The translations under genes and the position numbers were made by a program. A stretch of DNA of 64,000 nucleotides from Parapedobacter tibetensis (GTDB taxonomy: Bacteria; Bacteroidota; Bacteroidia; Sphingobacteriales; Sphingobacteriaceae). The DNA lies in NCBI RefSeq assembly GCF_024704835.1, contig NZ_JAMXBE010000001.1:616577-680576 (forward strand), read 5' to 3'. The notes beneath the pieces are model-generated. The model saw only the letters and a program-made list of their open reading frames with translations. It ran no database searches and had not been told where the DNA came from. Position 1 is the stretch's first letter, and each line of letters opens with the position of its first letter. Shown here in pieces: positions 54,585-63,924 of this stretch.

Positions 54585-55124
54585 CTATAGCCCATACTTG
54601 GCTTCCAATAGTCTAGTCAGTTCAGCAGAATGGTTCAGTTCACCATTGGCCTCTTTTTTCCAAAGGATTTCAATAACCAATAAAAGCAATTGTGTTTCCA
54701 GTTCTGGGTTCTCATATCCCAACTCCGCAAAAGCCTTATTGATAATGGGATACACCGGTTTCATAAAAAGTTCATGCTGCTGTTTCGAAAATTCATGGTG
54801 TGAGAGCCGCTCCTGCAGCTTCCAAAATAAAGGCTCTTCATTGACTAGCTCTTTCGGCAAGTTAATCATGCTCCGGAGAAAGCTCTTGGCATCCCGATAG
54901 ATTATCATTCCTTTGTGATGCTGCAATACTCGCCTGTACCCTGACTTGATCAAGTGGAATAATAGGTTGTCTTTATTGCCAAAATGCTTGAAAATAAGAG
55001 CTTCAGATACTCCAGCTTGCTGCGCAATGATTTTAGTGGAGGTATCGATGTAGCCCTTTTCAGCAAATAGCAAGAGCGCCTCCTTCATTATTTTTTCCTT
55101 TCTACTCTCCGCTTTTTGCTTCAT
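54585..55124 (-). CDS. TetR/AcrR-family transcriptional regulator
   Basis: 179 residues from the ATG at 55124 (a TTG lies five codons upstream). The N-terminal helix-turn-helix is EALLLFAEKGYIDTSTKIIA followed by QQAGVSEALIFKHFGNKDNL. The C-terminal ligand domain is helical and not assignable. TetR proteins usually repress their own gene and a neighbour; a 20-bp palindrome sits 44 bp upstream of the start, and a divergent outer-membrane receptor gene lies 270 bp away. The GH3 gene follows downstream on the same strand. Confidence 0.9.
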   Translation of the reverse strand: MKQKAESRKEKIMKEALLLFAEKGYIDTSTKIIAQQAGVSEALIFKHFGNKDNLLFHLIKSGYRRVLQHHKGMIIYRDAKSFLRSMINLPKELVNEEPLFWKLQERLSHHEFSKQQHELFMKPVYPIINKAFAELGYENPELETQLLLLVIEILWKKEANGELNHSAELTRLLEAKYGL

Positions 55125-55167
55125 GATGGGCCTATGCAAAATCCACTACAAATATATTATTCTTTTG

Positions 55168-55187
55168 CTTATGACACGCGTCATAAG
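55168..55187. promoter_or_regulatory. 20-bp palindrome, candidate TetR operator
   Basis: CTTATGAC (55168-55175), ACGC, GTCATAAG (55180-55187): perfect 8-bp arms around a CG-containing centre. Size and position, just upstream of the TetR gene and within the region divergent to the receptor gene, are typical of a TetR dimer site. Confidence 0.55.
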
Positions 55188-55396
55188 GAGCAATTGCTTC
55201 CGTTCTTTGCAAGACTAAGCGAGCCAACCCTCTTTTTCGATTAGCGAGGTATAAAGGGATATGATGCGGATTCCGCTTAACGAATTATCAGTTTACCGGC
55301 TTAGGAAACCAAGTTGTAACATTACCTTTACGATTAAACCATCGCCTCCATATGCTATCTTAACTTATTGAACTGTTCACAGATACTAAAACATAC

Positions 55397-58216
55397 ATGA
55401 ACAACCATTATAAGCATGCCTTCTTGCCGTTGGCTTTTATGCTCTTTTCCTTTACGGCAATGGCACAACAGGTAATCCGGGGGCAAGTGATAGACAGTGC
55501 TGACAACATTGGGCTACAGGGGGCCAACATTCGCTTGTTCGTCGCCAAGGATTCATTAGTTGACCAGCGCGCTACGACGGCCGGCGGCCGTTTCCAGCTT
55601 AAACCCATGCTACCTGGAAACTATCGCCTGCAAATAAATTTCCTTGGATATAAACCAACTTACCTGAATATCCAAATACAGGCTGAAACAACTCTCCAAT
55701 CCCTTACTATCCCATTATTGCCTGAATACCGTACGTTGGATGAAGTGGCCATCGCCGCCCCACCAATGGCGGTACTAAAAGGCGATACCACAGAGTTTGA
55801 TGCCAGCGCTTTCAGCACAGAGGCTTACGCCGATGCGGATGCTTTGGTGATGCAGATTCCTGGGGTTGAAATCGATGAAGAAGGTCGGGTAAAGGCCCAG
55901 GGGGAGGATGTGCAGCGCATTATAGTAGATGGCAAAGAATTTTTCAGCACAGATCCACGGATCGCGTTGAAAACACTTCCCGCGGATATCATCTCCAAAA
56001 TACAAATTATTGACGAACAAAGTGAGCAAGCACAGTTTACGGGATTTGACGATGGGCAACGTCGTAAAGTCATCAATATCGTGACCCGTGCTGATCGTCG
56101 GAAAGGCTACTTTGGCAGGGCGACTGGCGGCTATGGCGCCAGCGAGCGCTATAATACCGGCGGTAACCTGAGTATTTTCAATGGTGATAGGCGACTTACC
56201 ATCTTTGCGGTGGCAAACAACATCAATCAATCAGATTTTTCCATGGCAAGCCTCGCAGGTGGCGATGGGCAAGGTGGTGGACGCAATAACCGCGGCGGAA
56301 GAGACCGTAACGGTCCTTCGGGTGCCGGCGGAGGACGTGGCATCAACAATACAAACAACATATCAGCCAACTTCAACAACGAATGGCTAGACGAACGCTT
56401 GGATTTCAATGCAAACTATTCATTCAGCTCCACGAACAATACGACTAACAGCCTCACCAACCGTGAATACCTCATCGGGACCAATGCAAATCAGTTCAAT
56501 ACCCAAAACGTGGAATCAGGTAGTGTGAATTACAGCCACCGCACCAATATGCGTATCAGATTTGATATTGATTCCAACCAACGTATCGATTTCAGGCCCA
56601 ATCTTTCGTTCCAGCAGAATAATCGCAATTCTTTTTCCAACAACAGCACCGCATTGGCAAACAACGACCCCGTGAATGCTTCAATACGCAATAATGACAA
56701 TGAAAATTTCAATTTCAATTTCAGTGGAAGCTTCGACTACCGTCTACGATTAGGCAAACCGGGGCGAACGGTCTCCTTAAGTGCAAATGGTTCGGCCAAT
56801 AGCAACGAGGCGCTGGCGCAGACCTATTCACTTAATGAATTTTTTAAAGAACAGACATTGACCCGCGTAGATACGGTGAGCAACCAAAGTAACACAGATG
56901 GCTATGGCAATGGCATCACCGGTAGGCTGGCCTATACGGAGCCCTTAGGACAAAACGGCCGCATCCAAGCCAATTACAGTCTCCGCAATACAGCCAACTA
57001 TTCTAATAGGGAAACTTTTGAATTTTTAGCCGAAACCGGGCAATTGGGTGAGCTCAATACCCGTTTATCAAACGAATTTAGAAACGACTATACATATCAC
57101 AGTGGCGGCCTATCTTATCAAATTGCAAAGCGCGATTCTTTCAGTTTCGATATCGGTATGGATTTCCAAGATGCGCGGATAAACAACAATCGCACATTTC
57201 CGAATACTATTGTTACGGCAAGCCACTTCACGAGTTACTTACCTAGTGCCGATTTCACTTATCGCTTCTCGCGCGATAAGAGGCTCAACATCAGCTATAA
57301 CACGGCTACAAACGCTCCCTCTATCAACCAATTACAGGATGTAATAAACAACCAAAACCCCCTGAATATACGCACGGGGAATGCCAATTTGAAGCAAGAA
57401 TATGGACACCGATTCAATCTCCGTTTTAATCGTGTAAACCGTGAGTCTGGCAGTAATTTTTCTGCCAACCTAAATGCCGAGTTTGCTAATAACCATATTG
57501 TAAACTCTACTTATATCGCCAATGCCGATACGCTCATTGCGCCCGACGTATTACTGGGTGCAGGGGGGCAATTCACACGGCCGGAAAACATCGATGGATA
57601 TTACGAAGTGCGTGCCAATACCACATATGGCACCCCAATCAAATCGTTAAAAATAAACCTTAATCTCAGCACAAACGTTTATCACAACCATGATATTGGC
57701 CTGATCAATCAGGCGGAAACGTATTCCAATTCGTATGGCATCAACCAACGCATCGGTATAAACAGTCGCTTTGGGCAACACTTGGTGGTTGGACTGAGCT
57801 ATGCTGGGAATTACAGTATTGCGCGAAATAATTCCAATGCGGATTTGAGTTACAATTATTACAACCAGATTATCCGCAATGACATCGCATATACCTTTTG
57901 GAAAGGGGTGCGCGTCGCGTCCTCAATCTACTATAATTACAACCAGGGTTTGGCCGAAGGTTACGACCAGCAGTTTGCCTTATGGAATGCCTCCATTGGG
58001 AAGAAACTATTCAAACGGGAAGAGGCTGAAATCACGTTGTCGGCTTATGATTTACTCAATCAAAACACCAATGTCAATCGTAGTATCAGTGAACGGTATA
58101 TCCAAGATACGCAGAATAATACATTGCAGCGCTATTTCCTGCTCGGTTTTACCTATAACTTAAGACACTTTGGAGGAGGTGGAGGGCCACAGGGTCGTCG
58201 TAGTAGTAGGCTATAA
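55397..58216 (+). CDS. TonB-dependent receptor-like outer membrane beta-barrel protein
   Basis: 939 residues. Signal peptide (LPLAFMLFSFTAMAQ), then a carboxypeptidase-regulatory-like domain (QVIRGQVIDSADNIGLQGANI, about 24-110), a plug-like domain (LDEVAIAAPP, GVEIDEEGRVKAQGEDVQRI) and a long beta-barrel rich in Asn/Ser and aromatic residues. A Gly/Arg-rich segment (about 290-317, GGDGQGGGRNNRGGRDRNG) and the tail GGGGPQGRRSSRL are unusual. No classical SusC signature or SusD partner is next to it. It is probably an outer-membrane transporter or barrel of the OMP_b-brl type with unknown substrate. The stop overlaps pncA by 6 bp. Confidence 0.82.
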   Translation: MNNHYKHAFLPLAFMLFSFTAMAQQVIRGQVIDSADNIGLQGANIRLFVAKDSLVDQRATTAGGRFQLKPMLPGNYRLQINFLGYKPTYLNIQIQAETTLQSLTIPLLPEYRTLDEVAIAAPPMAVLKGDTTEFDASAFSTEAYADADALVMQIPGVEIDEEGRVKAQGEDVQRIIVDGKEFFSTDPRIALKTLPADIISKIQIIDEQSEQAQFTGFDDGQRRKVINIVTRADRRKGYFGRATGGYGASERYNTGGNLSIFNGDRRLTIFAVANNINQSDFSMASLAGGDGQGGGRNNRGGRDRNGPSGAGGGRGINNTNNISANFNNEWLDERLDFNANYSFSSTNNTTNSLTNREYLIGTNANQFNTQNVESGSVNYSHRTNMRIRFDIDSNQRIDFRPNLSFQQNNRNSFSNNSTALANNDPVNASIRNNDNENFNFNFSGSFDYRLRLGKPGRTVSLSANGSANSNEALAQTYSLNEFFKEQTLTRVDTVSNQSNTDGYGNGITGRLAYTEPLGQNGRIQANYSLRNTANYSNRETFEFLAETGQLGELNTRLSNEFRNDYTYHSGGLSYQIAKRDSFSFDIGMDFQDARINNNRTFPNTIVTASHFTSYLPSADFTYRFSRDKRLNISYNTATNAPSINQLQDVINNQNPLNIRTGNANLKQEYGHRFNLRFNRVNRESGSNFSANLNAEFANNHIVNSTYIANADTLIAPDVLLGAGGQFTRPENIDGYYEVRANTTYGTPIKSLKINLNLSTNVYHNHDIGLINQAETYSNSYGINQRIGINSRFGQHLVVGLSYAGNYSIARNNSNADLSYNYYNQIIRNDIAYTFWKGVRVASSIYYNYNQGLAEGYDQQFALWNASIGKKLFKREEAEITLSAYDLLNQNTNVNRSISERYIQDTQNNTLQRYFLLGFTYNLRHFGGGGGPQGRRSSRL

Positions 58217-58807
58217 CCCATTGAGCTTCCCTCCAAGTTGGAGGAAAGCAGCTTTCTTGGTGGTATAAGCGCGTTCGTCAATCGCACGCACTGCATCTTC
58301 AATGATATCGGTGCCAAACCCCAATTGCAAGGCGTCCATGGCCGTGAAATGCACGCAATAATCAGCGGCAAGCCCACATAGGGAAACGGCAGTCACTCCC
58401 CTATCACGCAGGTAGCCCGCCAAGCCTGTATTTTTCCGTTTACCATTATCGAAAAAACCACTATAACTATCAATAGTTGGCTCCATACCTTTACGGAAGA
58501 TGGCTTCAATACGGCGTGTATCCAATTGATTGCTGAGCTGTGCCCCATCTGTCCCCTGCACACAATGGTCGGGCCATAACACTTGTTCCAGCCCTGCTAG
58601 ATCGATGGTTTCAAAGGGCTTTGTACCTGTATGAGCCGAGGCAAAGCTTTCATGGCCCACGGGATGCCAGTCTTGCGTAGCGACTACCAAGTCGTAATCC
58701 TGCTGCACCCGATTTATCACCTTGATGACTTCATCTCCGTTAGGCACAGCCAAAGCACCCCCAGGGAGGAAATCATACTGAACATCTATAATAATGAGGG
58801 CACGCAT
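58211..58807 (-). CDS. pncA: Bifunctional nicotinamidase/pyrazinamidase
   Basis: 198 residues from the ATG at 58807 (a TTG precedes it). Converts nicotinamide to nicotinate for NAD salvage. The catalytic triad is D8 (IIIDVQYDF), K106 (FRKGMEP) and C151 (AADYCVHF). Metal ligands are D46, H48 and H52 in DWHPVGHESF. FLPGGALAV and the cis-peptide GLAAD motif complete the isochorismatase-like fold. It is convergent with the receptor gene and 12 bp downstream of the DUF1080 gene on the same strand. Confidence 0.95.
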   Translation of the reverse strand: MRALIIIDVQYDFLPGGALAVPNGDEVIKVINRVQQDYDLVVATQDWHPVGHESFASAHTGTKPFETIDLAGLEQVLWPDHCVQGTDGAQLSNQLDTRRIEAIFRKGMEPTIDSYSGFFDNGKRKNTGLAGYLRDRGVTAVSLCGLAADYCVHFTAMDALQLGFGTDIIEDAVRAIDERAYTTKKAAFLQLGGKLNGL

Positions 58808-58819
58808 CAACTAAAATAG

Positions 58820-59557
58820 CTATGGCAATTCCTTAATCCGTATGTTTCTAAACCAAGCTTGGTCGCCATGATCCTGTAACGCTATTTTGCCTTGGTTGGC
58901 AATCTTATAATCGGGAAAATCCTTCCATTTGCCTTCATTCTTTTCTGTTTCCCATGCTGGGGTACCTTCTTGAAATTCCACGACCATTTGCCCATTGAAC
59001 CAGTGTTCCACATGACCATCGTCATACACGATTTTGCTGGTATTCCATTCACCCACGGGTTTAAGTTCCTTTTTGGCATTATCTGCTGGATTCATCGCAT
59101 AATTGGCCCCCGCCTGTTGCCAGTCTTCCAACGTACTGGGGAAACCAATGTCATCAATCAATTGGTATTCGGGACCTGTTTCATAAGGTGCTTTATATTT
59201 CGGATCTTCTACTACATGGTACATCAAGCCTGAATTGCCTCCTTCGGATATTTTCCATTCCCATTCCAACTCAAAATTGCCAAATGAGGCGTCGGTAACA
59301 ATATCTCCGCCAACATCGCTTCCCCCAGTTTTGCCAAGGCAGGTAAGCACTCCTTCCTCAATAATCCAATTATCTACAGAATCACTTTTATTGAATCCAT
59401 GCCAGCCAGCAAGGCTTTGGCCGTCAAATAGTGAAATCCATTCATTGGCCGTTTCTTCTTTGGCTGTCTCCGTTTCATTAGTCTGGCTTCCTTGATTGCA
59501 AGAAAATGCGATAACGGCAAGGGTGGCCATGGCGGCAAAACTTGTTTTTTGTCTCAT
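58820..59557 (-). CDS. DUF1080 (3-keto-disaccharide hydrolase-like) lipoprotein
   Basis: 245 residues. Lipobox IAFSC gives C20 as the lipidated residue. One DUF1080 domain (about 38-245): EWISLFDGQSLAGWHGFNKS, GGDIVTDASFGNFELEWEW, GGNSGLMYHV, VEHWFNGQMVVEF and ALQDHGDQAWFRNIRIKEL. It resembles the second domain of the two-domain lipoprotein at 28 kb, and both have ALQDHGD/LLQDHGD ends with FRNIxIK. Probably handles extracytoplasmic glycosides. pncA follows by 12 bp. Confidence 0.9.
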   Translation of the reverse strand: MRQKTSFAAMATLAVIAFSCNQGSQTNETETAKEETANEWISLFDGQSLAGWHGFNKSDSVDNWIIEEGVLTCLGKTGGSDVGGDIVTDASFGNFELEWEWKISEGGNSGLMYHVVEDPKYKAPYETGPEYQLIDDIGFPSTLEDWQQAGANYAMNPADNAKKELKPVGEWNTSKIVYDDGHVEHWFNGQMVVEFQEGTPAWETEKNEGKWKDFPDYKIANQGKIALQDHGDQAWFRNIRIKELP

Positions 59558-59655
59558 GATGCTGATTATATTGATTTATGACAAACAAACATCGATAAAC
59601 TTTCCTTTTTTCACAAGTGTTAGTTTTTTTTTGTCAGGATAAAAATTATCTTGAA

Positions 59656-60666
59656 TTAAAGGGATATTTGCACCCCTGCAATACCACCAATGAAGAGTCC
59701 GTTGAAGTGTTCCTTGCCTTCTCGCTTCCATATATATCGGTCATTTCTAATGTCACGTTGGTCAGCATCAAACAGTAAGTGATTGAAGGTAGGACCAGCG
59801 AATAACTCAACACGAGGCGTGATTCGGTAACCTGCAAGCGATCGAAAACTGTGTTTGTTGTATGTATGATCATCAAAATCGGTCATTGAAATGCTTACCA
59901 ATTCAACATTTACTCGAAACGCTTTTACCGCAATCAGATGTGCTCCTATACCTCCTTCAAGTACATAGCGGGCCTCATCATCCTTGAAGTTGTAACCTAT
60001 ACCCAAAATCCCGTACAATACCTTTCCTCCCGAACGCAAAGCCACTAATGTGCTGCCTCCTTCGTCTACAGTAAGCCCAATCTGCATCTCTCCTTCTTTG
60101 ATAATATTAAGTATCCCTATCGGATATTTGCTTTCCTCCGCGATATTAATCAATCCAGCAATTTGAACTCCTTTGACCTTTTTAGCGATATTAATCAATC
60201 CGGCTACTTGTGTGGTAACATCACCCGATCTATTCATCAGCCCGGCAACTTGTAGTCCATTCGCTTCGCCTGTGATATTAGCAAGCCCGGCTATTTGGAC
60301 ACCTTTGGCATGGTGCTTTATATGATTTAAAATACCAGCCACTTGTATACCTTCCGCATCATTGCCTACATGGTTAAATACACCGGAAATCATCGTCCCG
60401 TAGGCATTTCCTCTAACGATACCCGAAAGTCCTGCTACTAAAAATGCATTTTCCTGTTGGGATATTCCTGCAATCAAATGCAGTGAAAAATTATTCGTGT
60501 CGGTAGGTGCCGTCTTGCCATTCGTACTTAAAGGGTAAACAATTCCAATGTGTGCGGGATTCACATGACGTTCTTGTGCTAATAAACCGGCTGTACAACT
60601 TAATGTCAAAAGCGTGCAAATCATCGCATGGAAAGCTCTTCGGGTATTTCTATTTTCCATAATCAT
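59656..60666 (-). CDS. Secreted repeat protein of LA_2272-like type
   Basis: 336 residues from the ATG at 60666 (a second ATG at 60660; a TTG upstream). After a signal peptide (MICTLLTLSCTAGLLAQ) there is a stretch of repeats of about 20-22 residues, each with [GQ]xQ[IV]AGLxN: IQVAGILN, VQIAGLAN, LQVAGLMN, TQVAGLIN, VQIAGLIN. These make a beta-rich stack like the LA_2272 surface-repeat family. The C-terminal half (YNFKDDEARYVLEGGIGAHL, FAGPTFNHLLFD) reads like strands of a small outer-membrane barrel. Function unknown; outer-membrane or surface location is inferred. Confidence 0.7.
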   Translation of the reverse strand: MIMENRNTRRAFHAMICTLLTLSCTAGLLAQERHVNPAHIGIVYPLSTNGKTAPTDTNNFSLHLIAGISQQENAFLVAGLSGIVRGNAYGTMISGVFNHVGNDAEGIQVAGILNHIKHHAKGVQIAGLANITGEANGLQVAGLMNRSGDVTTQVAGLINIAKKVKGVQIAGLINIAEESKYPIGILNIIKEGEMQIGLTVDEGGSTLVALRSGGKVLYGILGIGYNFKDDEARYVLEGGIGAHLIAVKAFRVNVELVSISMTDFDDHTYNKHSFRSLAGYRITPRVELFAGPTFNHLLFDADQRDIRNDRYIWKREGKEHFNGLFIGGIAGVQISL

Positions 60667-60757
60667 TATTGTTTTCAATACAAGACAACAACGCTATGGC
60701 TTACCCTTACTTTCTGTTGAATTTATTGGTATTCCCTAATAAAAAAGCACTTCCAAT

Positions 60758-60790
60758 AAAAGAAAAAGCATCCGCTTGGCGGATGCTTTC
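60758..60790 (-). terminator. Rho-independent terminator after asd
   Basis: On the minus strand, AAAGCATCCGC (60789-60779) pairs with GCGGATGCTTT (60775-60765) across a 3-nt loop and is followed by a T-rich run (TTTTCTTTTATT). It lies 30 bp after the asd stop. Confidence 0.88.
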
Positions 60791-60818
60791 ACAATAAATC
60801 AATAAGGAATCTATTCGT

Positions 60819-61808
60819 TTATAATAACCCCTTTTCTAAAAGTTTTTCTGCTATCTGTACGGCATTGGTCGCGGCACCCTTGCGCAAATTGTCGGCCACA
60901 ACCCATAGGTTAAGCGTTTTGGATTGGCTTTCGTCCCGGCGTATACGCCCCACAAATACCTCGTCCTTGCCTTGCGCATCCTTTGGCATGGGGTATTCCA
61001 AATTGGCAGGGTTGTCCACCACCACCACGCCACTTTGTTTGGCCAACAAAGCACGTATCTCATCAATATCAAAATCGCTTGCAAATTCAATGTTCACCGA
61101 CTCAGAATGTCCACCAATGACTGGTATTCGCACCGTGGTAGCCGTAATACGGATGCTATCATCGCCCATAATTTTATTGGTTTCCTTAATCATCTTCATC
61201 TCTTCCTTAGTGTATCCATTGTCCTGGAATACATCAATTTGTGGGATGACATTCAAATCAATCTGATAAGGGTAAGCTTTTTCTCCTTCTATCCCCGCAC
61301 GCTCATCGTTCAGCTGCTTCACAGCTTTCACACCTGTGCCCGTCACAGATTGGTAGGTAGATACCACCACCCGCTTAATGGTATATTGCTCGTGCAAGGG
61401 TTTCAACACCACTACCATCTGTATGGTGGAGCAATTTGGGTTGGCGATGATTTTGTCTCCGGCCAACAATACATGCCCATTTACCTCAGGTACCACCAAT
61501 TTCTTGGTGGGATCCATCCGCCAGGCGGAGGAATTGTCGATGACGGTAATCCCCGCATCGGCAAACTTGGGTGCATATTCCAATGAAGTGCCTCCACCAG
61601 CCGAGAACAAAGCCACATCCGGTTTGAGAGCAATGGCTTCATCGGGTGTGACCACCTTATACTTCTCCCCCTTGAATTCGATTTCCTTTCCCTTGCTTCG
61701 CTCAGAAGCTACTGGAATCAATTCTGTTACGGGAAAATTGCGCGCTGCTAACACAGTTAACATCTCCGAACCCACGAGCCCGGTCGCGCCGACTACTGCC
61801 ACTTTCAT
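60819..61808 (-). CDS. asd: Aspartate-semialdehyde dehydrogenase
   Basis: 329 residues. Reduces aspartyl phosphate to aspartate semialdehyde with NADPH on the way to lysine/diaminopimelate, threonine and methionine. MKVAVVGATGLVGSEMLTVL is the nucleotide-binding start, the catalytic cysteine is C126 in NPNCSTIQM, YQSVTGTGVKAV and IPVIGGHSESVNIEF (catalytic histidine) follow. Single gene between its own promoter-like element and a terminator. Confidence 0.96.
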   Translation of the reverse strand: MKVAVVGATGLVGSEMLTVLAARNFPVTELIPVASERSKGKEIEFKGEKYKVVTPDEAIALKPDVALFSAGGGTSLEYAPKFADAGITVIDNSSAWRMDPTKKLVVPEVNGHVLLAGDKIIANPNCSTIQMVVVLKPLHEQYTIKRVVVSTYQSVTGTGVKAVKQLNDERAGIEGEKAYPYQIDLNVIPQIDVFQDNGYTKEEMKMIKETNKIMGDDSIRITATTVRIPVIGGHSESVNIEFASDFDIDEIRALLAKQSGVVVVDNPANLEYPMPKDAQGKDEVFVGRIRRDESQSKTLNLWVVADNLRKGAATNAVQIAEKLLEKGLL

Positions 61809-61863
61809 TTTTTTTTGTTGTTTTTTTGAGAATTTACAGAAAATATTTTATTTTTAAAGCCTG

Positions 61864-61896
61864 CAAACATACAAATTTGCTTTCATCTTCCGGCAA
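61864..61896 (-). promoter_or_regulatory. Probable promoter of asd
   Basis: On the minus strand, TTG (61896-61894), a 22-bp spacer and TATGTTTG (61871-61864). The leader before the ATG at 61808 would be about 50 nt. Confidence 0.45.
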
Positions 61897-62004
61897 GGAA
61901 TTTCAAAAAGCTCCATCCGGAAGCCATTGTCTACTAGGCCAGATTGTCAGGAAACTTCTCGCGGTTGGAAAGGTTCTTGCTTCATTGAAAAACAACTTAT
62001 TCCA

Positions 62005-63768
62005 ATGAAATACACATTACTTTCGCTATGCAGCTTTTTTCCGCTGCTATTGAATGCTCAAATCCAAGATGCCTTTACGCACAGCCAATTCCCCAACCAG
62101 CCCATGCAATGGCGAGGCCACACCTCGTTCAGCTACATGGCCCAACCGTTTGACATCATTATCAATGAAATCATGGTAAATCCGAACGGTGTAATTGATT
62201 TTCCCCGACAGGAATACATCGAATTATATAATCAAAGTGACCAGATCATCAATCTACGCGATTGGACATACCATAGCCTCACAACGACACACCGATTTTC
62301 GAAAGGCACTTTACAACCACGAAGTTACCTTATCCTTTGCCGTACGGCAGATACGGCTCTCTTTGCTCCTTTTGGCGAAGTCGTCGGTATTTCGCCGTGG
62401 CCCGCTTTGGTCAATTCCGGCACCACACTTATCCTTAAAAATCAACAAGGTACCATTATCGATGAAGTAGCCTACAACACTTCTTGGTACCGTGACAGTC
62501 AGAAACGTAACGGTGGTTGGAGTTTGGAACGCATATCTCCTAATGCATTTTGTCTCGATGAAGACAGTTGGATAGCCAGCAATGATAGTCGCGGCGGAAC
62601 GCCAGGTATTCAAAATTCCGTATATGACAAGGATTTTGGCATTGATCTGGGGATAACGGAATTTAAGGTGGAGGGAGCTTCACAACTCGCCATTACCTTT
62701 TCTCGTGCATTGGATTCCGAAACTGCCATGATGCCCATCAGGTATGTGTTGAACCACGGCATAGGCATTCCTCAATCGGTAGAATTGATAGACGCACGCA
62801 GCATATTGCTGCATTATGACCACCCGTTTTCCCAAGGACTTGAATATATCTTGGGGATAACGGAATTGGTCGATTGCGCAGGAGAATCCATTAACATCAG
62901 CCATTCATTTTTCATTCCTGATGAAATGCAACAAGGCGATGTGTTAATCAACGAAATTCTCTCCAATCCCAAACCAGAAGGAGTGGATTTTGTCGAAATC
63001 TATAACCATTCCAACAAAATTTTTGATTTACAACATCTTTACCTTACCCATGTCAATAGCAGTGGGTCAGTAGCTGGCCATCGACAGGTGAGTGTGGATG
63101 AACACTTATTCTATCCCAATACCTACAAGGTCTTGACCACCAATCCCAATATTATACAACAGCATTACCAGTGTCCTTATCCGGATGCATTTATACAAAT
63201 GCCTTCGTTGCCTGCATTCAATAACAATGCTGGCACAGCTATATTGATTAGTCGGAGTACAATTATCGATCGCCTTACTTATAATGAGTCGATGCAGTCG
63301 CCATTTATTACCAACCATAAAGGCGTCTCCCTAGAGCGACAAAGTTTTTCCAAAGCCACAGATGCACCCGGCAATTTCCGCTCTGCCGCTACATCGGTAG
63401 GTGGGGCTACTCCAGGGTATGTAAACTCGCAAGGCGAGGTTGAAACAACGGCAGCGGGAATCTTTCTAACATCCAAGACCTTCTCTCCAGACAACGATGG
63501 CTTTGAAGATTTACTGGAAATTACCTACAGCTTTCCGGAAAGCAGCAACATGGCCAATATAGATATCTATAACGATAAAGGTCAATTAGTAAAGAGGTTG
63601 CAACGAAACCAGCGTATGGCTACGTACGGTACAGTTATCTGGGATGGTTTGTCTGACACCAATCAACGGCTACCCGTAGGCATTTACATTGCCGTGATAG
63701 AAGTGTATAATGAACAGGGTATGAGGAAAGTGTACCGAAAAAGCTTTGTATTGGCAACCAAGTTATAA
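62005..63768 (+). CDS. Secreted lamin-tail-domain protein with FlgD/T9SS-type C-terminal domain
   Basis: 587 residues from the ATG at 62005 (KYTLLSLCSFFPLLLNAQ is a signal peptide; a more upstream start would bury it). Two lamin-tail domains: about 45-165 (IIINEIMVNPNGVI, QEYIELYNQ, LILKNQQGTIIDEVAY) and about 310-440 (DVLINEILSNPKP, DFVEIYNHS). The last 100 residues (TFSPDNDGFEDLLEITY, IDIYNDKGQLVKRL, WDGLSDTNQRLPVGIYI) are a FlgD-Ig-like domain ending in YRKSFVLATKL, of the kind used for gliding-associated or type IX export. With gldKLMN in the same window, export by type IX secretion to the cell surface is likely. Confidence 0.85.
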   Translation: MKYTLLSLCSFFPLLLNAQIQDAFTHSQFPNQPMQWRGHTSFSYMAQPFDIIINEIMVNPNGVIDFPRQEYIELYNQSDQIINLRDWTYHSLTTTHRFSKGTLQPRSYLILCRTADTALFAPFGEVVGISPWPALVNSGTTLILKNQQGTIIDEVAYNTSWYRDSQKRNGGWSLERISPNAFCLDEDSWIASNDSRGGTPGIQNSVYDKDFGIDLGITEFKVEGASQLAITFSRALDSETAMMPIRYVLNHGIGIPQSVELIDARSILLHYDHPFSQGLEYILGITELVDCAGESINISHSFFIPDEMQQGDVLINEILSNPKPEGVDFVEIYNHSNKIFDLQHLYLTHVNSSGSVAGHRQVSVDEHLFYPNTYKVLTTNPNIIQQHYQCPYPDAFIQMPSLPAFNNNAGTAILISRSTIIDRLTYNESMQSPFITNHKGVSLERQSFSKATDAPGNFRSAATSVGGATPGYVNSQGEVETTAAGIFLTSKTFSPDNDGFEDLLEITYSFPESSNMANIDIYNDKGQLVKRLQRNQRMATYGTVIWDGLSDTNQRLPVGIYIAVIEVYNEQGMRKVYRKSFVLATKL

Positions 63769-63777
63769 AGGCATTGA

Positions 63778-63810
63778 AAACCCAACAGGTTTTTGAAACC
63801 TGTTAGGTTT
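63778..63810. terminator. Bidirectional hairpin after the lamin-tail gene
   Basis: Arms of 15 bases, 63778-63792 and 63796-63810, separated by TTG; one mismatch only. The stem starts with AAACC and ends with GGTTT, so either strand would give a short U-tract. It lies 10 bp after the stop. Confidence 0.65.
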
Positions 63811-63862
63811 AATACTGCCATTTTGCTAAGTTTCATTAGAATAAATTGTTCTTTAACGGCAA

Positions 63863-63924
63863 TGAAGCTTGCATGAGCTGTCTTATTCATGTCCTTTTTT
63901 GAGCGGTAGCTCATGCAGGTTTCA
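63863..63924. repeat. Inverted repeat, 17-bp arms
   Basis: Left arm 63863-63879 and right arm 63908-63924 match as inverted copies at 15 of 17 positions, sharing TGCATGAGCT/AGCTCATGCA, with a 28-bp spacer containing a T6 run. No gene begins in the remaining bases of the window. It may be a repetitive extragenic element or a long hairpin. Confidence 0.55.
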
